64,000 bases of DNA from Eleftheria terrae. Lineage in GTDB: Bacteria; Pseudomonadota; Gammaproteobacteria; Burkholderiales; Burkholderiaceae_C. This document shows, piece after piece, positions 33,858-43,641 of the stretch. The position numbers and the translations under genes are program-made. The stretch covers positions 2,294,001 through 2,358,000 of the forward strand of contig NZ_CP106951.1 of the NCBI RefSeq assembly GCF_030419005.1, in the 5' to 3' direction. Position 1 is the first letter of the stretch; the number at the start of each line of letters is the position of its first letter. The notes under the pieces were generated by a model, which saw only the letters and a program-made list of their open reading frames with translations, was not told the origin of the DNA and did no database searches.

Positions 33858-35153
33858 TCACCGCCCCCCGGCAGGCGTGCCAGCGCCGTAGACCGCGTCG
33901 CGCAGATCGGTGGTGAACACCCCGGCCATGCCTTCGAAAGCGGTGTTGGTCAGGGCCACCACGGTCAGGCGGCGCTGCGGGTCGATGAACCACTTGTGGC
34001 CATAGGCGCCGCCCCACTGCAGCGTGCCGGCCGACTGCGGCGAGCGCGCCGCCGCCGGGTCGAGCAACACGCCCCAGCCGTAGCCAAATCCCCAGCCCGG
34101 GCCTTCGGTCCGGGCCTCGGCACCCACATGGGCCTTGCTCATCAAGGCCACCGTCTCCGGCCGCAGCAGCGGGCCGCCGCCGGCGCGCACGGTCTCCAGG
34201 AATCGCAGCACGTCCCCCGCGGTGCCGGCCATGCCGGCGCCACCGGACGGATACGCGCGCCGGTCCAGCAGGCGGCCGGGCGCGAAGTTCACCGTGGCGC
34301 CATGGAAGTCCACCGCTTGCAGGCCCTGCATGCGCACCGGCGCGGGCTGCCCGTCGGCGTAATGCGCCACCAGGCGGCCTCGATCCACCACCGAGAAGCG
34401 GGTGTCGTCCATCTGCAGCGGTGCAGTGACCAGGCGACGCACTGCGGCCGGCAGGTCCTGCCCGGCGGCCTTGGCGACGACCGCGCCGAGCACGTCGGTG
34501 GCCATCGAGTAGCCCCAGCCGTGGCCCGGCGTGTAAGCCAGTGGCGCACGGGCGATGCGGCGCAGGTTCTCGTCCAGGCTGGGGCCCGGCCGGTCCAGTC
34601 CGTTGGAGACGCCCAGGCGGCGGTAAGGGCCGTCCGCTGGCTGCATGAAGTCATACCCCAGGCCGGCGGTGTGGGTGAGCAGGTGGTGCACCGTGATGTC
34701 CGGCGCGGCGCCCTCCGCGGTGCGCGGGCGGAAGTGCGGCAACCAGCGGCTCACCGGATCCTCCAGCCGCAACCGGCCCTGCTCGACCAGGCGCAGCGCA
34801 GCAACGCTGACGATCGGCTTGGTCACCGAGGCAAGCAGGAAGACGGCGTCTTCCCGCATCGGCGTACCGGCCTCGCGGTCGGCCAGGCCGGCGGCTCGCC
34901 GGTAGACCAGCCGGCCGTCCTGGGCCACCAGGACGACGGCGCCGACGATGCGGCGGGAAGCCAAGGCGCGATCGATGGCCGCATCCACTCGCGTGGCAAG
35001 GTCGGGGGTGGCCGGCGCCGCCGAGGTGCCCACCGCCTGGGTGGCATCGGCCTCGGCGGACTCGACGGCGGCCGCGGCACCCGCTGCGGCAACGAGGTTC
35101 AGGGCAGCGAGCACCGCTGTGGTGGCGACGACGCCGGAAAGGGGCCTGTTCAT
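33858..35153 (-). CDS. Serine hydrolase, beta-lactamase class C/esterase family
   Basis: 431-residue exported serine hydrolase of the penicillin-binding/beta-lactamase-like fold. A signal peptide (core VVATTAVLAALNLVAAAGAAAA) is followed by the catalytic SVTK tetrad near residue 107 and a YSM triad (YxN equivalent) near 214; WGGAYGH near the C-terminus corresponds to the KTG region but is altered, as in family VIII esterases and EstB-like proteins. True cephalosporinase activity is therefore doubtful. It is divergent from a LysR regulator that probably controls it. Confidence 0.88.
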   Translation of the reverse strand: MNRPLSGVVATTAVLAALNLVAAAGAAAAVESAEADATQAVGTSAAPATPDLATRVDAAIDRALASRRIVGAVVLVAQDGRLVYRRAAGLADREAGTPMREDAVFLLASVTKPIVSVAALRLVEQGRLRLEDPVSRWLPHFRPRTAEGAAPDITVHHLLTHTAGLGYDFMQPADGPYRRLGVSNGLDRPGPSLDENLRRIARAPLAYTPGHGWGYSMATDVLGAVVAKAAGQDLPAAVRRLVTAPLQMDDTRFSVVDRGRLVAHYADGQPAPVRMQGLQAVDFHGATVNFAPGRLLDRRAYPSGGAGMAGTAGDVLRFLETVRAGGGPLLRPETVALMSKAHVGAEARTEGPGWGFGYGWGVLLDPAAARSPQSAGTLQWGGAYGHKWFIDPQRRLTVVALTNTAFEGMAGVFTTDLRDAVYGAGTPAGGR

Positions 35154-35239
35154 CCTGCTTTCTCTTGTTGGGAAGTGGAAGGAGCCCTGACTGTAGGCAG
35201 CGCTCCCCTCGCCGTGAAGCGCCATAATCTCCAAACAAT

Positions 35240-35256
35240 TTCAACTGCGAGTTGAA
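35240..35256. promoter_or_regulatory. LysR-type operator between serine hydrolase and lysR
   Basis: TTCAAC-TGCGA-GTTGAA, a perfect 6-bp inverted repeat with 5-nt spacer that contains the LTTR T-N11-A core. It lies in the 114-bp divergent intergenic region, 12 bp before the lysR start, the usual place for autoregulation and control of the divergent gene. Confidence 0.75.
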
Positions 35257-35267
35257 GAAGGCTTGTC

Positions 35268-36236
35268 GTGAAACACCTGCAGGGGCTGGTCTCCTTCATC
35301 GAAAGCGCCAGCGGTGGCAGCTTCACCGCCGCGGCCGCGAAGCTCGACCTGACGCCGGCCGCCGTCAGCAAGAACGTGATGCGGCTCGAACAACAGCTGC
35401 AAGTGCGCCTGTTCAACCGCACGACACGGCGCCTGACACTCACTGAGGAAGGCCAGGCCTTCCTCGGCAAGGCCAGCGAAGCCCTGCGCCTGCTCGACGC
35501 CGCAGTGACGGAGGTCACCCGTGCCGGCGGCGAGCCGGCCGGGCGGGTGCGCATTTCGGTCGGGCTGGCCTTCGGTCGTCGCTTCGTGTTGCCGCTGCTG
35601 GGCAAGCTGGCCCAGCGCTATCCGCGCCTGCAGGTGGAGGTGAGCCTGGACAACCGGCCGGTCGACATGGTGGGTGAGGGCTATGACATCGGCCTGCGCG
35701 GCGGCCACCTGATGGATTCAGGCCTGGTCGCCCGCCGCATCTCGCCGCTCAGCGTGGTGCTGGTGGCGTCTCCCGCCTATTTGCGCCGGCATGGCGTGCC
35801 GCAGACGCCGGAGGACCTGGCCGGCCATCGGCTGCTCGGCGTGCGCTTCGGCACCGGGATGGTGCCGCCGTGGGTGTTTCGCAAGCCGTCCGGCCGCGGC
35901 CGGCTGGAGATGCAGCCGCAGGCCCAGCTGTGGGTGTCCGACCCCGAGTCCTTGCTCGACCTGGCGGAGGCCGGCGAAGGCATCGCCCAGGCCGGCCTGC
36001 CCTACATCGCGCCGCTGCTGCGGGCGGGGCGGTTGCAGCTGCTGCTGCATGGCCAGCATGAGGTGGGCGACCGCTCGATCTTCCTGTGCTATCCGCACCG
36101 GCAATTCCTCAGCCAGCGGGTGCGGGTGGTGGTGGACGCCCTGCTCGCGAGCTTCGAGAAGGAGCCCGACCTGCACCTGGACGCCGCGGCGCTGCCTGCC
36201 GCGTGGTGCGCCACGCCGCCGCGGCAGGCGGGCTAG
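35268..36236 (+). CDS. LysR-family transcriptional regulator
   Basis: 322-residue regulator. N-terminal helix-turn-helix (GSFTAAAAKLDLTPAAVSKNVMRLEQQLQ) at about 16-45, linker helix, then the two-lobed effector-binding domain (RVRISVGLAFGRRFVLPLL onward). The GTG start follows a GAAG-type site. The C-terminal ~30 residues are a non-conserved tail. It is divergent from the serine hydrolase gene with a LysR box between them, so that gene is its likely target. Confidence 0.92.
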   Translation: MKHLQGLVSFIESASGGSFTAAAAKLDLTPAAVSKNVMRLEQQLQVRLFNRTTRRLTLTEEGQAFLGKASEALRLLDAAVTEVTRAGGEPAGRVRISVGLAFGRRFVLPLLGKLAQRYPRLQVEVSLDNRPVDMVGEGYDIGLRGGHLMDSGLVARRISPLSVVLVASPAYLRRHGVPQTPEDLAGHRLLGVRFGTGMVPPWVFRKPSGRGRLEMQPQAQLWVSDPESLLDLAEAGEGIAQAGLPYIAPLLRAGRLQLLLHGQHEVGDRSIFLCYPHRQFLSQRVRVVVDALLASFEKEPDLHLDAAALPAAWCATPPRQAG

Positions 36237-36261
36237 CAGCACCATGCGGTGCCGGTCGCCG

Positions 36262-36537
36262 TCAGCGGCTGTCGACCAGCGTGATCTCCACCCCGCCCAC
36301 CCAATGCGCGGCAAGGTTGTAGGCCCAGGCCAGGAGCACCGTGCCAAGGAAGCCCACCACCAGGTAGAGCATCGGCATCAGCCAGGCCAGGCCCGAGAAG
36401 AAATGCCGCTGGCCTTCCGGCGTCAACACGCCCCCGAAGGCCAGCACCGCGAACAAGGGCACGGTGAGCACGAAGTAGAGCACGGCCATGACCTTGGCGG
36501 TCTGCACGGGCGAGACCCGGACGATTTGCTTCTTCAC
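36262..36537 (-). CDS. Small two-helix membrane protein (DUF3566-like)
   Basis: 91-residue protein with two membrane helices (AKVMAVLYFVLTVPLFAVLAF and LAWLMPMLYLVVGFLGTVLL) separated by a short loop. The N-terminus KKQIVRVSPVQTAKV is the conserved signature I associate with DUF3566-type proteins. Function unknown. Monocistronic. Confidence 0.75.
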   Translation of the reverse strand: MKKQIVRVSPVQTAKVMAVLYFVLTVPLFAVLAFGGVLTPEGQRHFFSGLAWLMPMLYLVVGFLGTVLLAWAYNLAAHWVGGVEITLVDSR

Positions 36538-36755
36538 TGTCGCTCCCCTGGTGGCACTCGGTCATTGGTGCAGTCGCCGAGCACGTCGATTTCAGTCTAG
36601 TCACCGCAACCCGCATGCGCCTTCCCCCGGAAGTGGGGTTTCACATCGCAATCACCGCCTCTGTCACCCTGTAGCACGGCGCTACACTGGCAGCCTGTGC
36701 AGCCGCTCCCTCGTGAGCGGCCTTTCTCATTTCCGACAGCCCCTGGATCTACACC

Positions 36756-37136
36756 ATGCCCCGCTGTGTCCTGCTCGGCCTTGCAGCCGCCCTGTCCCTG
36801 CCTGCCATCGTGCAGGCGCAAGTGCAACGCTCCTTCCCACAAGACGCGCTGCGCGGCGAGATCGTCGTGCAGCAGCCGCCCGAGATCACGCTCAACGGCC
36901 AGGCCGCCCGCCTGGCACCGGGTTCGCGCATCCGCGGCACCGACAACATGCTGGTGATGTCCGGCTCGCTGATCGGCACCAAGCTGGTCGTGAACTACAC
37001 GATCGATCCCCTGGGCCTGGTCAAGGACGTCTGGGTGCTGCGCGAGGAGGAAGCCAAGAAGCTCTGGCCGAAGAAGCGCGAGGACGCGGCCCGCTGGGCC
37101 TTCGACCCGGTGGCCCAGGTCTGGACCAAGCGCTGA
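36756..37136 (+). CDS. Conserved exported protein upstream of miaB
   Basis: 126-residue protein with a Sec signal peptide ending at IVQAQ. The mature part contains a [21 protein letters not shown] segment and a basic C-terminus. I do not recognise a named family, but its location directly before miaB (10-bp gap) suggests cotranscription. Upstream at 36671-36687 a TGTAGC-ACGGC-GCTACA palindrome overlaps a possible -10 (TACACT). Confidence 0.78.
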   Translation: MPRCVLLGLAAALSLPAIVQAQVQRSFPQDALRGEIVVQQPPEITLNGQAARLAPGSRIRGTDNMLVMSGSLIGTKLVVNYTIDPLGLVKDVWVLREEEAKKLWPKKREDAARWAFDPVAQVWTKR

Positions 37137-37146
37137 GGAGCCCGGC

Positions 37147-38526
37147 ATGGACCACCCCACCTCCCCCAAGGCCGGCAAGAAGGTCTACATCAAGACCTTC
37201 GGCTGCCAGATGAACGAGTACGACTCCGACAAGATGGCCGACGTGCTCAATGCCGCGCAAGGCTACGAGCCGACCGACGATCCCGAGCAGGCCGACCTGA
37301 TCCTCTTCAACACCTGCTCGGTGCGCGAGAAGGCGCAGGAGAAGGTGTTCTCCGACCTCGGCCGCTTCAAGCATCTCAAGCAAAAGGGCGTGAAGATCGG
37401 CGTCGGCGGCTGCGTGGCGAGCCAGGAAGGCGCCGCCATCATCGAACGCGCGCCCTATGTCGACGTGGTGTTCGGCCCGCAGACCCTGCACCGCCTGCCG
37501 GACATGCTGGCGCGCCGCGAGCAGCTGCAGCGACCCCAGGTGGACATCAGCTTCCCGGAGATCGAGAAGTTCGACCACCTGCCGCCGGCCCGCGTGGACG
37601 GCGCCAGCGCCTTTGTCTCCATCATGGAGGGCTGCTCCAAGTACTGCAGCTACTGCGTCGTGCCCTACACCCGCGGCGAGGAAGTGTCGCGGCCCTTCGA
37701 GGACGTGCTGGTCGAGGTCGCCGGCCTGGCCGACCAGGGCGTGAAGGAAGTCACCCTGCTCGGCCAGAACGTCAATGCCTACCGCGGCAGGATGGGCGAC
37801 ACGGCGGAGATTGCGGACTTCGCGCTGCTGATCGAATACGTCGCCGAGATCCCCGGCATCGAGCGCATCCGCTACACCACCAGCCACCCGAACGAGTTCA
37901 CGCAGCGGCTGATCGACGTCTATGCCCGCGTGCCGCAGCTGGTGAGCCACCTGCACCTGCCGGTGCAGCACGGCTCCGACCGCATCCTCATGGCGATGAA
38001 GCGCGGCTACACCGCGCTCGAATACAAGAGCACCATCCGCAAACTTCGGGCGGTGCGGCCGCAGCTGAGCCTGTCGAGCGACTTCATCGTGGGCTTCCCC
38101 GGCGAGACCGAGGACGATTTCGCGAAGATGATGAAGCTCATCGAGGACGTCGGCTACGACAACTCCTTCAGCTTCATCTTCAGCCCGCGTCCCGGCACGC
38201 CGGCCGCCGCGCTGCAGGACGACACCCCGCGCGAGCTCAAGCTGCAGCGCCTGCAGCACCTGCAGGCCACCATCGAGGCCAATGTGCGGCGCATCAGCGA
38301 AAGCCGCGTCGGCACCGTGCAGCGCATCCTGGTCGAAGGCCCGTCCCGCCGGGACCCGGGCGAACTGATGGGCCGCACTGAGTGCAACCGCATCGTCAAC
38401 TTCGCCGGCGGCCCGCAGGCCGCCCGGCTGGTGGGCCGCATGATCGACGTCAAGATCACCCAGGCCCTGCCGCACTCGCTGCGCGGCGAGGTGCTGACGC
38501 GCGAAGGCGTCGCCCAGCCGGCCTGA
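37147..38526 (+). CDS. miaB: tRNA-2-methylthio-N6-dimethylallyladenosine synthase
   Basis: 459-residue radical-SAM methylthiotransferase that adds the methylthio group to i6A37 of tRNAs. N-terminal UPF0004 domain with three cluster-binding Cys ([25 protein letters not shown]), radical-SAM CSKYCSYC near residue 162, and a C-terminal TRAM domain (from ~380) for RNA binding. Full length and all ligands intact. Confidence 0.96.
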   Translation: MDHPTSPKAGKKVYIKTFGCQMNEYDSDKMADVLNAAQGYEPTDDPEQADLILFNTCSVREKAQEKVFSDLGRFKHLKQKGVKIGVGGCVASQEGAAIIERAPYVDVVFGPQTLHRLPDMLARREQLQRPQVDISFPEIEKFDHLPPARVDGASAFVSIMEGCSKYCSYCVVPYTRGEEVSRPFEDVLVEVAGLADQGVKEVTLLGQNVNAYRGRMGDTAEIADFALLIEYVAEIPGIERIRYTTSHPNEFTQRLIDVYARVPQLVSHLHLPVQHGSDRILMAMKRGYTALEYKSTIRKLRAVRPQLSLSSDFIVGFPGETEDDFAKMMKLIEDVGYDNSFSFIFSPRPGTPAAALQDDTPRELKLQRLQHLQATIEANVRRISESRVGTVQRILVEGPSRRDPGELMGRTECNRIVNFAGGPQAARLVGRMIDVKITQALPHSLRGEVLTREGVAQPA

Positions 38527-38557
38527 GCCGCACGGCTTGCCGCCGTGCCGGCACTTA

Positions 38558-38669
38558 GAGCGGCTAACAAAACTCTTCTGGCGTCGTTGCGCCGCCTTGC
38601 CGTACCGGTCGTACTGTCTGCGGCGGCGCGCCTAGCCAGAACCGCTGCGCTGAGTTTTGTTAGCCGCTC
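38558..38669. mobile_element. MITE-like palindromic element, 112 bp, flanked by TTA
   Basis: Ends form a perfect inverted repeat: GAGCGGCTAACAAAACTC at the left and its complement at the right (the flanking 19-bp arms are 38557-38575 and 38652-38670). Inner arms TTCTGGC (38576-38582) and GCCAGAA (38635-38641) extend the foldback. TTA occurs directly on both sides (38555-38557 and 38670-38672), like a 3-bp target duplication. It has no coding capacity. It could alternatively serve as a terminator after miaB. Confidence 0.7.
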
Positions 38670-38709
38670 TTAGCCGCAGCGCTGCTGCGGCGGCGCTGCG
38701 AGCACCTAG

Positions 38710-40064
38710 CAGGCTGCTGAAATACCTCGCCGTCGGCAGCGCATCCTGGCGGAGATGCGGCACAGTGTCACCCAGCACCCGAACCTGAATCTTGTTGCCA
38801 CCTATGCGCGGTCCCGACACCTTCACCGAGAGCCTGTTCAGCGTCAAGAAGCTGGACGACTTCGTGCCGGCCACGCATCCGCTGCGGGCGATACGCGCGA
38901 TGGTCAACGACGCGCTGATCGAGCTTGAAGACATGTTCGCCGACATGTATGAGGACGCCGCCAAGGGCGGGCGTCCGAGCATCGCCCCGCAGAAGCTGCT
39001 ACGGGCGATGTTGCTGCAGGTGCTGTACTCGGTGCGCTCGGAGCGACTGCTGATGGAGCAAGTGCAATACAACTTGCTGTTTCGCTGGTTCATCGGCCTA
39101 TCGATGGACGACAACGTGTGGGTGCCCACGGTATTCAGCAAGAACCGACAGCGCTTGATCGAGCACGATGCGGTGGTCGCGTTCTTCAACGAAGTGCTGG
39201 CGCAAGCCGAGCGCAAGAACTGGCTGTCCAAGGAACACTTCAGTGTGGACGGCACGCTGATCCAGGCGTGGGCCAGCCACAAGAGCTTTGTGCCCAAGAA
39301 GGCCGGCGACGACGACGACGCGGGCGGTGGCAGCAGCAACGATGGCAGCGACTTCCGGGGCCAGCCGCGCAGCAACGACACGCACGAATCGAAGACCGAT
39401 CCAGACAGCCGCCTGTATCGCAAGGGCAAGACTGCCAGCGAGATGCGCTTCATGGGCCACACACTGATGGACAACCGGCACGGCCTGATCGTCAATGCCG
39501 TGGTCACTCAGGCAAACGGCTATGCCGAGCGCGCGGCGGCCCGGGCCATGATCAACGATGCCCGGCAGGTCAACCCTGAGGCAGAGATCACGCTGGGTGC
39601 AGACAAGGGCTACGACGCGGCGCAGTTCATCGCCGAATTGCAGCAGCTCAAGGTCGAGCCTCATGTGGCGCAGAACAAGTCGGGGCGTCGCTCGGCGGTG
39701 CCCGATGAGATCGCCCAGACCGACGGGTACGCGTTGTCGATGCAGTGCCGCAAGCGCATCGAGCAGGCCTTCGGGTGGGCCAAGACCATCGGCTCGATCC
39801 GGCAGGTGATGGTGCGCGGACTCAAGAAGGTGGACCAGTTGTTCGTGCTGAACATGGCGGCCTACAACTTGGTGCGCATGCGCTCGCTGGGACAGGTCCG
39901 TCTGCAAGGCGCCAGATGAGCAGCGCAGGTGCGCAACTCGGCCCTCCACAGGGGCGAACCAGCTTGGAAATGGCCCTTCTGACACTCCTCGCGACGGCAG
40001 CTACCGAAACTCCATCAGCTCGCGGGTCGAGGTAGGTTCTTCAGCGCAGTATTTCAGCAGCCTG
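38710..40064 (+). mobile_element. IS5-family insertion sequence, complete, with CTAG target duplication
   Basis: 1355-bp element bounded by a 16-bp perfect terminal inverted repeat (CAGGCTGCTGAAATAC at 38710-38725, complement at 40049-40064). The flanking CTAG at 38706-38709 and 40065-40068 is a 4-bp target duplication of the YTAR type used by the IS5 group. One intact transposase gene fills it. The right copy of CTAG supplies the stop codon of the neighbouring minus-strand gene. Confidence 0.9.
38804..39919 (+). CDS. IS5-family transposase
   Basis: 371-residue DDE transposase. N-terminal domain with FSVKKLDDFVPATHPLR and the PSIAPQKLLRAMLLQVLYSVRSER helix-turn-helix-like region, then the catalytic core: first Asp in HFSVDGTLIQAWAS, second in LGADKGYDAAQF, and Glu in CRKRIEQAFGWAKT. 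A hydrophilic DDDD/Ser-rich insertion sits near residue 170. Full length with no interruption, so the element may be active. ATG 38804 is preferred over TTG 38792. Confidence 0.95.
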   Translation: MRGPDTFTESLFSVKKLDDFVPATHPLRAIRAMVNDALIELEDMFADMYEDAAKGGRPSIAPQKLLRAMLLQVLYSVRSERLLMEQVQYNLLFRWFIGLSMDDNVWVPTVFSKNRQRLIEHDAVVAFFNEVLAQAERKNWLSKEHFSVDGTLIQAWASHKSFVPKKAGDDDDAGGGSSNDGSDFRGQPRSNDTHESKTDPDSRLYRKGKTASEMRFMGHTLMDNRHGLIVNAVVTQANGYAERAAARAMINDARQVNPEAEITLGADKGYDAAQFIAELQQLKVEPHVAQNKSGRRSAVPDEIAQTDGYALSMQCRKRIEQAFGWAKTIGSIRQVMVRGLKKVDQLFVLNMAAYNLVRMRSLGQVRLQGAR

Positions 40065-41771
40065 CTAGGGCAGCTCGCGCACCAGCGCGGCGCTGCCCCG
40101 CCGGATCTGCGTGAGCAACTGGTCCAGCCGCACCACCAGCGTCTGCGGATCGCCCTTGAGGTGGCGTGGCAGGTGGGCGATCGCTGCATGCCAGTGCAGC
40201 AGCTCCAGCGGCGGCAGCTCGGGATGGTGGCGCAAGCCGAGTTGCAGGACGCGCTCGGCCAGGGCATGGGCCTCCGCACGGCTGTGCACCTGCTCGATCA
40301 ACACGATGAAGCGCTCCTCGTCGAGCCGCAGCGGCAGGTCGCCGGCATTGCAGGCTTCCCGGATGACGCGGCCGCAGGCCTTCACCACCGTCTCGGTGAT
40401 GGCCGCACCGTGGCTGCGCTTGAGGTCGGCCAGGTTGGCCAGCTGCAGCAGCACCACCGACCCGCGCGTGTTCAGCCGCAGCGCCCGCACCGCCATCGCC
40501 ACCAGCAGGCGGGGCAGCTCGGCCGCATGCAGCAGGCCGGTCCAGCGGTCACGCCGGGCGCCTTCGCGTTTCAGGCCCGGGTCGCTCAGCACTTCGCGGG
40601 CGCTGAAGTTCAGCGCGTAGGTGAGCACCGCGATTTCCACCGCCACGCCGGCCAGCAATGCGTAGCGGGCCGGGCTATCGGCCGGCAGCCAGCCTTGCGC
40701 ATGCGCGATCTGCAGCGCCACCCCCGCCCCGGCCGCCGCGAAGGCCGCCACGTACCAGCCCATGTAGGGCAGGCGCAGGCCGCGCACCGTCCACAACAGC
40801 AGGCCCACGCTGAACACCACCAGCAGGTAGTAGCCGTGCTGCGCCACCAGCACCCCGGGCTGCTGCGACAGCGCGGGCCACAGCACATAGGCCGCGGTCA
40901 GGACGACGCCAAAGGCTGCCACCGCCAGCGCCCAGGCGCTCACCCGCATGCCGCTGATGGCCTGCGGCAGCGCACGGCGCACGAACAACAGGCTCACCGA
41001 CGCCAGCAGGGTGCCCGCCACCAGCCGGGCCGCCTGGGTCGAGCCGGCATCGTGCCCGCCCAGGTAGACCCGTGCATAGCCCATCTGCACCAGTTGGAAG
41101 GCCGCCATCAGCACCACATGCCAGGCATACCAGGCGTTGACGGCGTCGCCGCGCAGCAGCGCTTCACCGGCCGCGTAGGCCACCGACATCAGTGCCACGC
41201 CCAGGAAGAGTCCGATCCACAGGTGCTCCAGCGCCCGGTGGGTGCCGTAGCCCTCTTCGGCCCACACCAGCGGCCGGGGCAGGAAGGGATCGGCGTGGCG
41301 CAGGCGCAGCAACACGGTGGTAGACGCGGCGCCGGGCACCGGGTGCACCGGAAAGGCGAGCTCGGGCGCAGCGATTGGCCATTGCGTCGGCGGCACCCGG
41401 TCGCCGGCTTCCAGCCGGAGCCAGCCACCCTCGCGCGCCGGCTGGTAGAGGGTCGCTTCGCTGACCACCGTGCGCGGCAGTTCGAGCACCGCCCGCGAGC
41501 CGACCGTCGCCGGCAGCCGGAACCGCAACCACACCGCGGCCGGCGCCGCGGCAAACTCCTGGCGCGGGCCGAGCAGGCGCCAGCCTTTGGCGCGCAGCGC
41601 CTGATCGGCGCTCAGCCGCCCGCTGCGGTCCACCAGGTAGTCGGCTTGGCCGACCAGCGACACCGGTTCGGCCAGCGCGGCGCCGCAGGCCAGCCAGAGC
41701 AGGAGCGCCAGCGGCAGGCCGCGCCAGCCGCGCAGCCAGCGGCACCAGAGGGCCGGCAGCGCGTCAGCCAC
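40065..41771 (-). CDS. 7TMR-DISM membrane sensor with degenerate GGDEF domain
   Basis: 568-residue signaling protein: signal sequence, periplasmic 7TMR-DISM sensing domain (about 35-170), seven hydrophobic segments (about 180-385) and a C-terminal GGDEF-like domain from ~405 ([17 protein letters not shown]). The active-site loop reads RLDEERF in place of GGDEF, so diguanylate cyclase activity is unlikely; it may bind nucleotide or act as a scaffold. The GTG start overlaps the upstream small membrane gene by 8 bp. Its stop codon lies in the IS target duplication, which keeps the protein intact. Confidence 0.87.
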   Translation of the reverse strand: MADALPALWCRWLRGWRGLPLALLLWLACGAALAEPVSLVGQADYLVDRSGRLSADQALRAKGWRLLGPRQEFAAAPAAVWLRFRLPATVGSRAVLELPRTVVSEATLYQPAREGGWLRLEAGDRVPPTQWPIAAPELAFPVHPVPGAASTTVLLRLRHADPFLPRPLVWAEEGYGTHRALEHLWIGLFLGVALMSVAYAAGEALLRGDAVNAWYAWHVVLMAAFQLVQMGYARVYLGGHDAGSTQAARLVAGTLLASVSLLFVRRALPQAISGMRVSAWALAVAAFGVVLTAAYVLWPALSQQPGVLVAQHGYYLLVVFSVGLLLWTVRGLRLPYMGWYVAAFAAAGAGVALQIAHAQGWLPADSPARYALLAGVAVEIAVLTYALNFSAREVLSDPGLKREGARRDRWTGLLHAAELPRLLVAMAVRALRLNTRGSVVLLQLANLADLKRSHGAAITETVVKACGRVIREACNAGDLPLRLDEERFIVLIEQVHSRAEAHALAERVLQLGLRHHPELPPLELLHWHAAIAHLPRHLKGDPQTLVVRLDQLLTQIRRGSAALVRELP

Positions 41772-42048
41772 GGCGCCCCGGGCCCCAGCCGGCCCACAGC
41801 AGGGCGGCAGCGCTGGCCACGGTCATGGCCAGGTAGGTCAGCATGCGGCCGTCCCGGCCGCTCAACAGCAGGCCCGCCACCAGGGCCAGGCCGGCGCCGC
41901 CACAACTCCAGGCGGCCAGCCGCCGCCATGGCACCCCCTGCAGCGCCTGGCGCCAGCAGAGCTTGGCAAAGCTGGCGCTCAGCAGGCCCAGCCCGAGCGC
42001 GGGAGCCACGAAATTGAGCAGGTGCCACACGGCATCGAGAAAGCCCAT
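41764..42048 (-). CDS. Small hydrophobic membrane protein
   Basis: 94-residue protein with three hydrophobic segments ([38 protein letters not shown], and [17 protein letters not shown]). No family recognised. It is divergent from hemA and overlaps the 7TMR gene, so it may be an accessory of that sensor. ATG 42048 follows a Pro-rich in-frame extension that I excluded. Confidence 0.7.
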   Translation of the reverse strand: MGFLDAVWHLLNFVAPALGLGLLSASFAKLCWRQALQGVPWRRLAAWSCGGAGLALVAGLLLSGRDGRMLTYLAMTVASAAALLWAGWGPGRRG

Positions 42049-42122
42049 CGGCGGTGGTGTCCAGGGTTGATTTCGATCAAGCCCATAGTGAGACACCAAG
42101 CGCTTGAAACAGCTGGCAATTT

Positions 42123-42128
42123 TATAAT
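42123..42128 (+). promoter_or_regulatory. Consensus -10 box just ahead of hemA
   Basis: TATAAT ends 7 bp before the hemA ATG, so a transcript from it would start at or beside the A of the start codon. No Shine-Dalgarno sequence is visible. The nearest TTGAAA (42104) has a 13-bp spacer, too short for a normal -35. This suggests a leaderless mRNA. Confidence 0.55.
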
Positions 42129-42135
42129 CCGTCCC

Positions 42136-43416
42136 ATGAGCGTTTTCGCCCTCGGACTGAACCATACGACCGCCCCCGTCGACCTCCGGGGGCGTTTTGC
42201 GTTCACCCTCGAACAACTGGGGCCGACGCTGCACAACCTGCGCGAGCGCATCAGCCTGCGGCCCGAAGCGGCGCTCATCTCGACCTGCAACCGCACCGAG
42301 CTGTACTGTGCCGCACCCACCGAGCTGGTGCGACCCGCCATGGATTGGCTGGCCGGCCTGGGTGGTGTGGGCAGCGCCGAGCTGTCGCAGCATGCCTATG
42401 TGCTGCAGGGCGGCCAGGCGGCCCGGCATGCCTTCCGGGTGGCCAGCGGGCTCGACTCCATGGTGCTGGGCGAGCCGCAGATCCTCGGCCAGATGAAGCA
42501 GGCGGTGCGCGAGGCCGATGCCGCCGGCACGCTGGGCACCACGCTGCACCAGCTGTTCCAGCGCTCCTTTGCGGTCGCCAAGGAAGTGCGCACTTCCACC
42601 GAGATCGGCGCGCATTCGATCAGCATGGCCGCCGCCGCCGTGCGGCTGGCCAGCCAGCTGTTCGAGGACCTGCGCGACGTCAAGGTGCTGTTCGTCGGTG
42701 CTGGCGAGATGATCGAGCTGGCCGCCACCCATTTCGCGGCCAAGGCGCCCAAGGCGATGGCGGTGGCCAACCGCACCCTGGAGCGCGGCGAGAAGCTGGC
42801 CACGCATTTCAGCGCCGAGGCCATGCGCCTGGCCGACCTGCCGAGCCGGCTGCACGAGTTCGACGTGGTGGTGTCCTGCACCGCCAGCTCGGTGCCCATC
42901 ATCGGGCTGGGGGCGGTGGAGCGGGCCCTGAAGGCGCGCAAGCACCGGCCCATGTTCATGGTTGACCTGGCGGTGCCGCGCGACATCGAGCCCGAGGTGT
43001 CGCGGCTGGACGACGTCTATCTCTACACGGTCGACGACCTGTCCGCCGTGGTGCAGACGGCCGGCGAGAAGCGCCAGGCCGCAGTGGCCCAGGCCGAGGC
43101 CATCATCGAAACCGGCGTGCAGAGCTTCGTGAACTGGCTCGACCAGCGCTCCACCGTGCCGCTGATCCAAGCCCTCAACGCCCAGGCCGACGAATGGCGC
43201 GCAGCCGAGATCGCGCGCGCCCGCAAGGCGATCGCCCGCGGCGCCGATGTCGAGGAGGTGCTGGACGCCCTCTCCCGCGGCCTGACCCAGAAGATGCTGC
43301 ACGGCACCATGGCCGAGCTGCACAGCGCCGATGCGCAGCACCGGCAGCAGCTGGCCGATACCGTCTCGCGGCTGTTCCTGCGCGGGCTGACCAAGCCCGG
43401 CGACGGCCGTCGCTGA
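42136..43416 (+). CDS. hemA: Glutamyl-tRNA reductase
   Basis: 426-residue enzyme reducing Glu-tRNA(Glu) to glutamate-1-semialdehyde, the first step of the C5 heme pathway. Catalytic domain with [12 protein letters not shown] and the active-site Cys in ISTCNRTE near residue 50, the [20 protein letters not shown] segment, NADPH-binding domain ([15 protein letters not shown] near 190), and C-terminal dimerization helices. Full length. It is followed at 225 bp by prfA, the conserved order in betaproteobacteria. Confidence 0.96.
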   Translation: MSVFALGLNHTTAPVDLRGRFAFTLEQLGPTLHNLRERISLRPEAALISTCNRTELYCAAPTELVRPAMDWLAGLGGVGSAELSQHAYVLQGGQAARHAFRVASGLDSMVLGEPQILGQMKQAVREADAAGTLGTTLHQLFQRSFAVAKEVRTSTEIGAHSISMAAAAVRLASQLFEDLRDVKVLFVGAGEMIELAATHFAAKAPKAMAVANRTLERGEKLATHFSAEAMRLADLPSRLHEFDVVVSCTASSVPIIGLGAVERALKARKHRPMFMVDLAVPRDIEPEVSRLDDVYLYTVDDLSAVVQTAGEKRQAAVAQAEAIIETGVQSFVNWLDQRSTVPLIQALNAQADEWRAAEIARARKAIARGADVEEVLDALSRGLTQKMLHGTMAELHSADAQHRQQLADTVSRLFLRGLTKPGDGRR

Positions 43417-43641
43417 GATGCCGCGCCGCACCGTGATGGCCCATGCCATGATGCCGAGCCGGATCGCCGCCCTGCACCGAGCCGGCTGCCCTCACCGAGG
43501 GCCGGCCCGGCCGCGGCGCCCGGCGCCCGGCCGGCTGGCGCCCGCCCTGGGCCAAACCGCTCTCTAGCCCCGCCGTCCGCCGGATGCCGGACGGGGCCGC
43601 CGCGCCCCTCCATCCGGCAGCCGGCGGGCCGAAAGCCCCCG

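Noticed and set aside
33436-33916. Small proteins encoded across the heptamer array
   Set aside because: Translations are 7-residue periodic (MGHGSWV-type), a simple product of the 7-bp repeat; no start signals.
42104-42109. TTGAAA as the hemA -35 box
   Set aside because: Spacer to TATAAT is 13 bp, too short for a standard sigma-70 promoter.
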